Below are positions 1-8,658 of a DNA stretch of 64,000 bases, in pieces. The translations under genes and the position numbers were made by a program. How positions within the stretch are numbered: position 1 is the first letter of the stretch; each line of letters begins with the position of its first letter. The notes beneath the pieces were generated by a model. That model saw nothing but the letters and a program-made list of their open reading frames with translations, had not been told where the DNA came from and ran no database searches. Source of the DNA: Sporothrix humicola (lineage: Eukaryota; Ascomycota; Sordariomycetes; Ophiostomatales; Ophiostomataceae). The stretch is from NCBI GenBank assembly GCA_021396245.1, contig WNYE01000118.1, positions 34,384 to 98,383 on the forward strand. The letters are read 5' to 3'.

Positions 1-2
1 AC

Positions 3-1115
3 ACATCGGACAGTAATGCCTGGGGAAAGAGTTCGGAGGTGGGAAACGGCAAGGACAATTGGGGTTGGGCTACCAGTAGTGGCAAAAATCAAGGGGAGGG
101 CAGCAATACAGGCGTGGACAAAGGAGAGGCCTGGGGATTCGGCTCTGCTATGGGAAACAATGCTGCAAATGGAAACAGTGACGCAAACAGCAATGCCGGC
201 GGCGAATTCGACTGGAGCAACTGGGGCTCTGGAAACAACAACGAAGGAGATTTGCACGCCGGGGGCAACATCGACGCTTGCTCAGGGGCCAACAACAATA
301 CGGGGACCGGCTGGGGCAATGACAATGTCGGCAACACACAGGACATCACGAGCAAAGGTGGTGCAGGATGGGAAACTGCGGATGACAGTAATAACAAGTC
401 CGGCAAGAAAAAGGTTTCATGGGATCAAAAGAGCATGTCGAGCTTGAAGAAAGAAAACGGCAATGCTGGCAACACTGACATCTGGGGCAACAGCAATGGT
501 GCGACTGGCTGGTGTGACGGTACAAATGGAGATGATCACTGGGCAAATGACGCAGGCAACAACGACATAAACAACAATGATGCGAGCAACAACAACGACA
601 ATTGGGGCTCTAGTTGGAACAACGATTCCAGCAACGGCTGGGACAGCACTCGCGCAGTTAACGACAGTTGGGGGAAATCATCTGAGAACAGTGGTGGTGA
701 TGGTGGCTATAAAGACCCCTGGGATGGCTTCAACAACGATGCAGATAACAACAAAGACATTAACAACACGGGCGGCTCTGGATGGGGTCCTGAGAATGGC
801 CAAGGCGACACCGGTATGGGTGGCAAAGACAAGGCCAAAACCAAGCACACTGGCAACGTCTCAGGACAGAACATGGGCAACAACCAGGACAACAACCAGG
901 GCAGCAACCAGGGCAACAACGATCAAGGAAGCAGCGGTGCCCCCGAGCCTTGGACAGCGAAAGATCAGTCCGTAGCGAGGTGGATAGATGAGCATCTCAA
1001 GCCTGATCCCTCGGTCGACCGGTGGACTGCGATACAGAAACTGTTTTATGACATAACGGGCAAATTTTTCACACGGGAGGAGCTTGCATTTCGCATTACT
1101 GGCAATAATACCTAA
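3..1115 (+). CDS. Trp/Gly/Asn-rich low-complexity protein, 5' end outside window
   Basis: The frame is open from the first bases of the window, so the true start lies upstream; the first GTG at 39 is not a credible start. About 370 residues are visible. Most of them form a low-complexity Asn/Gly/Ser/Asp region studded with more than a dozen tryptophans, often as WG or GW pairs (NAWGKS, DNWGW, SNWGSG, TGWGND, DIWGNS, SGWGPE). The last 60 residues are of normal complexity and look like a small folded tail (ARWIDEHLKPDP, ending TREELAFRIT). I do not recognise the family. Spaced GW/WG motifs resemble Argonaute-binding hook regions, but composition alone is weak evidence, since Asn/Gly-rich fungal proteins can acquire such pairs by drift. 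The stop codon is TAA at 1113-1115. Confidence 0.65.
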   Translation, partial: TSDSNAWGKSSEVGNGKDNWGWATSSGKNQGEGSNTGVDKGEAWGFGSAMGNNAANGNSDANSNAGGEFDWSNWGSGNNNEGDLHAGGNIDACSGANNNTGTGWGNDNVGNTQDITSKGGAGWETADDSNNKSGKKKVSWDQKSMSSLKKENGNAGNTDIWGNSNGATGWCDGTNGDDHWANDAGNNDINNNDASNNNDNWGSSWNNDSSNGWDSTRAVNDSWGKSSENSGGDGGYKDPWDGFNNDADNNKDINNTGGSGWGPENGQGDTGMGGKDKAKTKHTGNVSGQNMGNNQDNNQGSNQGNNDQGSSGAPEPWTAKDQSVARWIDEHLKPDPSVDRWTAIQKLFYDITGKFFTREELAFRITGNNT

Positions 1116-1781
1116 AAGACGGTCGCCCGGAAGTGGGAGCAATAACTGGGGTTTTGGTAGAAATGGGGCTCATAAAGAAGGTGGAGGAAGCAGCCCGCAG
1201 TGTTAAATGCGGTCTCCAAGAAGCGTGGATAGTGGCAACAGAGCGGTAGTATGGTCTGGCTCTTGAAAGTTCTCCTATTTCCTGCATACTATTTTCCATT
1301 AGATTCCCTCAAAAGAACATAAAAAAAACACGAGGACGAGGAGACAAGAGAGACGTGATTAAACAATGGTTTTAGTTATATTTCCAACAATAAAGGACCA
1401 TTTTAGCAAGATTTGTGTAGAAAGAAGAAGAAAAAAGACAAACTGCGTAGTCGTGATAACACGAGATTTTTCAAGTGGGTTAGCCGTATATACTGCATAC
1501 GTGCATTATTCAGATATGAGAGTAGCGAAGTCGCCGCTATCTTATCAAAGTGAATCGGGAAGGCGCGTCGCACCCGGTGCTATCGAAGGGACTTAAAAAA
1601 AAAGTTAGTCTCTCACTACTCCGTACTATTGACCTGATTTTGTAGACAAGGCTCTGAACCTCACGACAAATTTTGTCGTCCCTTTTACCCCCTCCGCACC
1701 ATAACTTCGACGGATCGCGGAAATTGGCCAAACCTACGGGCCCGTTCGTTTCTCTCGCCAACCCCTTCGCCGTCGCCCTAG
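1116..1781. other. intergenic spacer upstream of the Pet127 gene
   Basis: No gene is supported here. It holds the 3' flank of the upstream gene, A-rich tracts near 1318-1330 and 1595-1602, one TACTCCGTA word at 1617-1625, and the presumed promoter and leader of the following gene. Confidence 0.6.
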
Positions 1782-4700
1782 ATGCACCAATTGGCACGTG
1801 GCACACGGCTCGGCCGGGTTCAGTCGTCACATGTTTGCACAGCATGCTTGACGGCCTTCAAACGGCCGACGCCTGTGTCTCGGGTCACATTGTACAGCGC
1901 GCTGCAGCAACCTTCGCGGAACTACGCACGAGAAGCCTCCGAATCCACCGACTCTGCCACGGCCAATACCGCTGCCGAAATATCTACCGCGCGCTCGCCG
2001 GTCGATGCAGGAAAAACGAATGATGCCTCCGCGCCAGTACGAAGAAAGTCCTCAAACGCCAACGTCAACAGGCCCAATGGCATTGGCCCCAGTACCCATA
2101 CAGGTGGCCGAAAGGCTATGAAAGGAAGCAAGGCCACCTCAAAGGCGGCGCTCAACGGAGCTGCTGCACATCAAGCAAGCCAAACACAGCTCAAGCTGTG
2201 GCGTGAGACGCTGGAGGTGCTCAAGAAGCTAGAGACCGCCCAGGGCCGGCTGGCCGAGCAGGCGGCAATTGCGACAGGTGTTGCAACTGAAGAGTCATTG
2301 AAGACCGCTGTGGCATCAGCCAAGGAAGTTGGAAAGAAGGCTGCTTTAGCGACCTCTGGCAAGACTACAAAGCAAGGGGGCCCGGCCTTAGGCGGCACAC
2401 CGGAAGAAAAGCAGGCGGCCATTGAGGCAGCAAAGGAGGCACAAGAGCAGGTCAAAATGCTGACGAATGCGCTACACCTACTCAAGGCTGTTTTAAGCAC
2501 ACAAGGGTCGCGGCAACCACAGCAAATGCAGGAAGGGCAGGCCCAGACAACGGAACCAGTGTCTAAAGACGACCAATCGGAGGCCAAGCTGAACAAGCAT
2601 GCAAAAAAGAAGCCACCGAAAAGGACGGCTGAGAAGGCGGCGCCGGCACCGGTGCCACCGATAACTGTGGCACCAACAACGCCAGACGAAACCGTTATAT
2701 CGTCCAAAGAGGCAAGGGATAACTCTGCGCTGGGAACCGACCTCCCATTTTCGTCTATAAAACCGGCTGCTGTTTCAACTAAAAAGGCGCCGCTACCGAA
2801 GAAAAAGCCCAAGCCAGCTGGCCTGGTCCCTGGGAACAAGTCGCCGTACAAGGTCAACAGGATTGAGTCGAAAAAGTTGGCTTTGTCGCCCGTTGAAGAA
2901 AACCGGCGGCCAGTGCCACGGCTGCACTACGGCCTTGACCGGGCACTGTTCAACCCTGGCGTGTACCATCTGCAAGACCCGCGGTCCCGCGTGTTCAATT
3001 TCGATCCGTATCTGGCGACCATCATGCCCCTGCAAGAATTTGATTTTAACGCGCTCAAGCAATACGTCACCTCCTCGAAAGATTCAACCCTCATTTCTAT
3101 GGCAGCGAAGCACAAGATGAAGTACTCGGGATCCACATCGAGCATGACGAGCATGCTCTCGCACTTTCATTTCCTGCTGAGCGGCTGGCGGCCAATCAGT
3201 GCAGCACACATTTCACGCTCCTTCACGCCGGAGTCAATGAACTTCACGCGCATCACGCGCGGACCCGCTGCAACATTTCTACACTATAGAGACGGCACCT
3301 ACGCCATCGACGCAGACAAGGAATTCGACACTGCCAGCATCTTGAGCATGCTCGGAAAGTCGATGGAGAAGCTGTTGACGCTGTCCAAGGAGGACTTTGA
3401 AAAGTACCGGGTCACGCGGTCTCATGAGCTGACGGATGAAGAGCGCAATGACCCGGAATCGTTTCACTACACAACGTTTGGCGACTTCATGATGCGCTCG
3501 CAGCTTGACGCATACGACCCACGGCTGCCAGGAACGGGAATGTTCGATCTCAAGACGCGCGCCGTGGTATCCATCCGCATGGACGCACAGGACTTTCAGC
3601 GGGGACTAGGCTACGAGATCCGGAACCGGTTCGGTCAATGGGAGTCGTTTGAACGCGAGTACTTTGACATGATTCGCTCGGCGTTCCTCAAATACTCGCT
3701 GCAGGTCCGCATGGGCCGCATGGACGGCATCTATGTCGCCTTCCACAACACGCAGCGCATCTTTGGCTTCCAGTACATCAGCATCAACGAGATGGACATC
3801 GCATTGCATGGCACCGATGACACGGCGCTGGGTGACCGGGAGTTTAAGCTGAGTCTGCACCTGCTGAATGTGGTGCTAAACAAAGCCACGGAGCGGTTCC
3901 CGGGCCGGTCACTGCGGATCCATGTTGAGGCACGGCCTTCGGAGGCTGCACCGTTTATGTACATATTTGCGACACCTGTTACGCCCGGGGAAATTGCCGA
4001 AGTCCAGGACGCGGGAAAGGCGTCAGTCGAGGCATTCGAACGCAATATCCTAGGCATGACGCCACGGGAGGCCGATGAGACTGACGATGCAGAGGTGGAA
4101 GCCAAGGAGCGCGAGGAGGGCGAGGAGCAAGATGATGGCTATGACGAGGACAGCTTCAGTGCAGATGTATGGGAGACGATGCGCCAGAAGGTTGAGGAGA
4201 CGATGGAAAATGAAGAACAGGGCATTGAGTCAGTGCGCGACACGATCGAGGATGCCCTCGAGCAGAGCGGTCTGCTGCGTGGACGGTCACCCGAAGAGAC
4301 GCGCGCATATGTGGATGCGTTGCTCGAGGCGATTACGCGAACCGATACGGAGGCGGTGGCAGAGACGATCCTCAAGGGACAGGAAGACGCCGAAACAACA
4401 GTCGAGGAGGAAGCGTTAGAAGAAGCCGACGCCGATGCCGAGGCTGTGCATGGGGAGAACACCGACCCTGGGACAACTGGACGTGTGATCAAGTCAGATG
4501 TGGAAGCAGAAGCTATTGAGGCAGAGAGTGTGTTAGAACCTCCTGCCGCGGCCACCGAAGGTGCCAATGCCGAGCCATTGACTTCCGATCAAAACACGTC
4601 CATCGTTGACGAGGACGGCGACAGCAACTTGGAGGCTAACGAGTCATCCCGCAACGACGCAAACGAAGTATCTGCCCTACAGTCATCGCCATCGCCATCT

Positions 4701-5507
4701 TCGCCTTCGGAAACGCTCTCTCTCAAAGACCTCATCATCAGACTTGCCGCAAAGGTTGAGGCCGTCCAAGCCCGCGATGCTGCGGCCAGTAGCAACGCTG
4801 CGCCCGAGGGCCAGGCAGCCGGAAAGGACAAGGAAGACAACAGCGATGCAGGTTCAGACTCGCCCATGTCTTTCAACTACAATGGCGACATTGCTGAACT
4901 CGACGCCCCGAAGAACAAGCGCTTCGAGCGCATCTTGTCGGCGATGATGGCTAGCTCCAAGGAGAGCAAGTTCTCATCCAAAGCAACAGCCCCACCCGGC
5001 AGCGAGACCTCTTCGCCACCAGAAGATTCCGAGCCCGAGATTCTGGGCATGATCATGACGATTCGCAACAAAGTCAACGGGCGCTATGTGGTGCGGCCAG
5101 ATAAGTTCAACAATTCCGACTCGTGGACGGTCGAGTACGCCATTCAAGAAATTGAAGAGAAGCGGGCGCGGACTCTGTACCAAATGCTCAAGAAACGGCG
5201 CAAGGACCTGTTGAGCAAGGACAGCAAAGACGACAAGGACGACAAGGACGACAAGGACGGCAAGGGCGTCAAGGACGGCAAGGGCGCAAAAGGAGCCAGC
5301 GGGATCGACGACAGAAGATCGGGCAAGACGGCTTTCAATCGTGAGTTTATGAAGAAGCTGTATGCCCTGAGTGCCAGGGGCCGCCGGTTCCGCAAGTCTG
5401 AAAATATCCGCATGCGAAACCGGCCAGTGCAGGTCTACGGCGTGGAAGGCGGGCTGGAGTTTGGAGAGGTGTTCCCTGACGTGGTCGACAATGACAACGA
5501 CGGGTAG
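1782..5507 (+). CDS. pet127: Pet127-type mitochondrial RNA-processing exonuclease
   Basis: A single uninterrupted frame of 1241 residues. The N-terminus is basic and hydroxylated with few acids, as in a mitochondrial presequence. Residues about 20-370 are low-complexity Ala/Lys/Thr-rich. The conserved core runs from about 377 (RPVPRLHYGLDRALFNPGVY) to 755 and matches my knowledge of fungal Pet127. It contains D589-L-K591-T-R, which fits the acidic-x-Lys catalytic element of a PD-(D/E)XK nuclease fold. Family knowledge: yeast Pet127 acts in 5' maturation and decay of mitochondrial RNA. The C-terminal third is strongly acidic (about 770-1000), and near 1147-1172 there is a Lys/Asp tandem repeat encoded by repeated GACGACAAG units. 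The protein is longer than yeast Pet127 (about 800 residues) because of these extensions. The start at 1782 is the first in-frame Met giving a presequence-like N-terminus. Confidence 0.88.
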   Translation: MHQLARGTRLGRVQSSHVCTACLTAFKRPTPVSRVTLYSALQQPSRNYAREASESTDSATANTAAEISTARSPVDAGKTNDASAPVRRKSSNANVNRPNGIGPSTHTGGRKAMKGSKATSKAALNGAAAHQASQTQLKLWRETLEVLKKLETAQGRLAEQAAIATGVATEESLKTAVASAKEVGKKAALATSGKTTKQGGPALGGTPEEKQAAIEAAKEAQEQVKMLTNALHLLKAVLSTQGSRQPQQMQEGQAQTTEPVSKDDQSEAKLNKHAKKKPPKRTAEKAAPAPVPPITVAPTTPDETVISSKEARDNSALGTDLPFSSIKPAAVSTKKAPLPKKKPKPAGLVPGNKSPYKVNRIESKKLALSPVEENRRPVPRLHYGLDRALFNPGVYHLQDPRSRVFNFDPYLATIMPLQEFDFNALKQYVTSSKDSTLISMAAKHKMKYSGSTSSMTSMLSHFHFLLSGWRPISAAHISRSFTPESMNFTRITRGPAATFLHYRDGTYAIDADKEFDTASILSMLGKSMEKLLTLSKEDFEKYRVTRSHELTDEERNDPESFHYTTFGDFMMRSQLDAYDPRLPGTGMFDLKTRAVVSIRMDAQDFQRGLGYEIRNRFGQWESFEREYFDMIRSAFLKYSLQVRMGRMDGIYVAFHNTQRIFGFQYISINEMDIALHGTDDTALGDREFKLSLHLLNVVLNKATERFPGRSLRIHVEARPSEAAPFMYIFATPVTPGEIAEVQDAGKASVEAFERNILGMTPREADETDDAEVEAKEREEGEEQDDGYDEDSFSADVWETMRQKVEETMENEEQGIESVRDTIEDALEQSGLLRGRSPEETRAYVDALLEAITRTDTEAVAETILKGQEDAETTVEEEALEEADADAEAVHGENTDPGTTGRVIKSDVEAEAIEAESVLEPPAAATEGANAEPLTSDQNTSIVDEDGDSNLEANESSRNDANEVSALQSSPSPSSPSETLSLKDLIIRLAAKVEAVQARDAAASSNAAPEGQAAGKDKEDNSDAGSDSPMSFNYNGDIAELDAPKNKRFERILSAMMASSKESKFSSKATAPPGSETSSPPEDSEPEILGMIMTIRNKVNGRYVVRPDKFNNSDSWTVEYAIQEIEEKRARTLYQMLKKRRKDLLSKDSKDDKDDKDDKDGKGVKDGKGAKGASGIDDRRSGKTAFNREFMKKLYALSARGRRFRKSENIRMRNRPVQVYGVEGGLEFGEVFPDVVDNDNDG
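5218..5296 (+). repeat. in-frame Lys/Asp tandem repeat in the Pet127 gene
   Basis: Near-identical 9-bp units (GACGACAAG and GACGGCAAG variants) encode a run of Asp-Asp-Lys and Asp-Gly-Lys triplets. It stays in frame and lies in a non-conserved tail, so length changes would be tolerated. Confidence 0.75.
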
Positions 5508-6425
5508 GTTTCAGACCGCAGGAAATGGGGAGAAGCAAGCAGAAGCAGTTTATATGTGCAGGGGTGTATTTCTTGAAGCGTAAAGGCCATCTCCAGTTAT
5601 AATAATAGACATATGTCAAAATCTTATATAGGGAAAAGTATCACTCCCAAGTTATGTGTCCGGATGTCCAACTGAAGTTATAGGTATTTCGTGTGTGTGA
5701 ATTTTATTTTTATTTCTACCTTCGTAATTTAAAGAGAATAAAAGAGAATAAAAAGATGAATAGAAGATGAATGAATAAAAAAGGAGAAAACAACGAAAGC
5801 AACGAATAAGAAATATAAGAAAACAGTAGAAAAGGACGGCCAAAAAAAAAAAAACGATGACCGACGAAAAATGAGATAACGGTAATAAGACTCGAATACA
5901 TATCGTATATGAAAGACTTTTGGAATGCCACACAATAGCGACCGAGATACGTATATTAATACTCCAAACCACACTATGCAATGCCACACGACTTAACGAC
6001 CAAGACAACTCAATGTAATACCCCGGGCTCGATAAGGCATTTGCCATTTCGTTAAGAAATACGTGCAAAGTGCATCAGGGCCTGTCACGTCTCGAGAAAA
6101 AAGAAACCCCCCACCCCCCAAATAAAACCGTATGCACGGTAACCAAACAACACACTAATCGAATTGTAAGATGCTGACACGGCACTTTCCAGGGGCTTTA
6201 TTTCTCCCCATAGCGCCGCCAATGGCAGCGGCCCAGCTCTACCTCCGCCTTCCCTGTGTCGCTAAACAAAAATAATGGGTCTGTTCCGTAAGCCGGAGTT
6301 ACGGCCTTCCGTGCCCAGTTAGTCATCCCATGTAATACTGTCCCATCCATTACTCTTGATTTGCACACCCCCGGTTCCCTGGACCAGACAAGCATCTCAC
6401 AACTTTTCGACCACTGCCTTATCTC
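5508..6425. other. intergenic spacer between Pet127 and the first Zn2Cys6 gene
   Basis: No gene is supported. Positions 5700-5880 form an A/G-rich tract with several AATAAA-like stretches that could serve 3' end formation of the Pet127 gene. A GTAAGATGC variant of the dispersed word lies at 6166-6174, and a C-rich run at about 6106-6119. The remainder is the likely promoter of the downstream regulator. Confidence 0.55.
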
Positions 6426-8186
6426 ATGGACAGCCATCTCGCTCACCAGAGGCCGGGCCCTCGCCTGTACCACAAAAAGTCGCGTCTTGGCTGTATACGC
6501 TGTAAGGCACGACGTGTCAAGGTGAGAGACGCTGCGAAGACCATCAAATTTGAGGATTTACGGCTTGTCCTTCACATCGCTCGAATCGAGTTAACTAACG
6601 TTTCTCAGTGTGACGAGAAGCGCCCTGCATGCTCGGGCTGCAGCCGACACCTTGTCGAGTGTGTGTATTCTGCGGCGCCGGGCCGACTCAACAATCGTCA
6701 TGAATCTGAACCACTGCGATTGACGAGTGGCACAAGTAGCAGTCCAAGTGGTACCACTGGAAGCAGGACTCGCCGTCGCAGCCGGATGGTGGTGGCGGCG
6801 GCTGCAAGCTCTTCAAAAAGCACCAAGCGTAACGGCGAGCCCACTAACGGCGGGCATGTGGTGTCTTCGTCCGACGACGATCGCTTTCTGGTCAGTGGCT
6901 ATCAGGCCGCTGCACTCGAGACCGACCAGGGCCAGGACAAAGACCAAGACGACCTCGACGGTCTGCTCGACCCGGCCGAGTCCCGCACCCGTCGACTGAC
7001 CGAGCTGCGCCTCTTGCACAACTACCTGATGCAGCAAAGCTGGACTTTCGGACAGGCCCCGATACCAGCAGCCAGAGACGAGCAAGACCCTTTTATCTGG
7101 GCTGTCGACCTTGTTGGCCGTGCGGTCGAGGGCGACGGACAGGACAGCATCCTTTATACATTACTGGCACACTCGGCATTGAACCTGTGGGTCAGTGGGA
7201 AAGGTGTGAGTGGCACTCCGAGCGACCGAAAGACGCGTTCTGCCCATAGGCTGCTACACCGACAGTATTTGGCCCTCGCACTGCGGGCCCAGCGACGTGC
7301 TGTAGTGTCTCTTCTGGCAACACCTGCCAATAGTGCCCTTGGGCTCGCCGATGCTGTTGGCACCGCTAGTGTCTTGCTTGTGAACCATAGCTTTGCACTT
7401 GTGCAGACACTGCCGGTCGAGCCCTGGCAGCCGCCGCATGAGTGGCTGCAGATGGGCCGCGGTGCCATGCAAGTCATGGAGGTCGCGAAGGGCTACCTAG
7501 CCGGCACGCTAGAGCGGGAGAAAAAGAGGCAGGAGGACGCTGCTATCGCCTTGACCGGGACAAGAGGAACGCGCCCACCACATCTGCCTCCACCGCCCCG
7601 GGAAAATATAGAGTATCCTAGCCTCGTAACCAAGTTGCTCTTGGCATCCCCCCGCTTTGACCGTGCCGAAATGTTCTCTCCCGTATGGGCAGCACCCTAT
7701 TTGTGGCTATTGGAAGAGCCCGTGGCAGATCAAAGGTTGACCTTGCAGGACGCGGGTGGTGATGGCGCGAAGGGCGGGGCTCACGATGATCCAGACGGCA
7801 CCGATGACACCTCATTTGCACCATATTATGCCACCCTGGCCTACATTGGCTGGTGCGCCGCGGCCATTGCACGTCCAGACGAACCTGTTAATGCCATTTG
7901 CCGCCGCCTGGCCGGAGCTGCATACTGGTTTCCTGGCGCTTTGGAAGAACGATTGCGACAGCAGCGACCACGGGCCATGGTGTGCTTGGCCCAGTATTTT
8001 GCATTGTGGGTTCCATTTGAGCCTGGCCGTTCTGACCCTGCCTCTGGCCCAGGAAGACGTGAGGTTTGGATGATGGGGACAGCTGGCCGGCGACAGGTAG
8101 CGGCGATTCATGCGGCTCTGCCTGAGCGGTGGAAGTCGAAGGTGGCGCAGTTGTTGGAGGGTCATAGACCTCATCTGGGGCAATAG
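6426..8186 (+). CDS. Zn2Cys6 transcription factor, one intron
   Basis: Exons 6426-6521 and 6609-8186 give 557 residues. The intron of 87 bp (6522-6608, GTGAGA...CTCAG, branch CTAAC at 6595-6599) sits between the second and third cysteine of the zinc cluster, a common place in this family. After splicing the cluster is C23-x2-C26-x6-C33-x6-C40-x2-C43-x6-C50, the binuclear zinc DNA-binding domain unique to fungi. A basic Ser/Arg-rich linker follows to about residue 120. The remainder has leucine-rich helical segments (for example LTELRLLHNYLMQQSW) typical of the fungal-specific transcription factor 2 type, ending in HRPHLGQ. The regulated pathway cannot be told; no biosynthetic gene lies beside it. 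The intron length is a multiple of three and carries no in-frame stop, so unspliced message would still be translated. Confidence 0.85.
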   Translation: MDSHLAHQRPGPRLYHKKSRLGCIRCKARRVKVRDAAKTIKFEDLRLVLHIARIELTNVSQCDEKRPACSGCSRHLVECVYSAAPGRLNNRHESEPLRLTSGTSSSPSGTTGSRTRRRSRMVVAAAASSSKSTKRNGEPTNGGHVVSSSDDDRFLVSGYQAAALETDQGQDKDQDDLDGLLDPAESRTRRLTELRLLHNYLMQQSWTFGQAPIPAARDEQDPFIWAVDLVGRAVEGDGQDSILYTLLAHSALNLWVSGKGVSGTPSDRKTRSAHRLLHRQYLALALRAQRRAVVSLLATPANSALGLADAVGTASVLLVNHSFALVQTLPVEPWQPPHEWLQMGRGAMQVMEVAKGYLAGTLEREKKRQEDAAIALTGTRGTRPPHLPPPPRENIEYPSLVTKLLLASPRFDRAEMFSPVWAAPYLWLLEEPVADQRLTLQDAGGDGAKGGAHDDPDGTDDTSFAPYYATLAYIGWCAAAIARPDEPVNAICRRLAGAAYWFPGALEERLRQQRPRAMVCLAQYFALWVPFEPGRSDPASGPGRREVWMMGTAGRRQVAAIHAALPERWKSKVAQLLEGHRPHLGQ

Positions 8187-8658
8187 ACAACGAGAAGTGG
8201 AGTAATGCATGGCAAAAGACATATATTCGTCATATATTCTAATCACGGAAAAGAAAATAAGAGCAAGATGAGGATTTCCCTTTTTTTTTTTTCTCGTGCC
8301 ACCCCTCCCCTGTAAAACCGTGGCCGACTTGGAACTGCCACTTGATTATCCAGTTGTCTCATCAATAACGTTGATTACCCCGCAAAACGCCGTCGCTGTG
8401 CATAAAAAGGGAGAAATAGAGAAAACAAAAATGAGAAGAGGCCCGGGGCAACTAGAACGAATCGCAAAATCTGACCACAAGTGGCGACGTTGAGCAGTGG
8501 AAGGGGATGCAGACAGACAGTTGTATCCTCCAAGCACCGCAGAGGCGATGAGGCCTATGTGATGTTGGGTGAAAATGTAAGCAACTAATGTAATGCTTCG
8601 ATGACGGTGGAAGGTGTCGTCCAAAGCGTCGCCCAAGACACCGTCGACAGATAAGTGT
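8187..8658. other. convergent 3' flanks
   Basis: A spacer between the plus-strand zinc cluster gene and the minus-strand rhomboid gene. It holds a T-run at about 8280-8292 and nothing else that I can support. Confidence 0.6.

Noticed and set aside
2171..2857. A 228-codon minus-strand frame within the Pet127 gene
   Set aside because: It lies opposite the low-complexity Ala/Lys region and has biased, repetitive composition.
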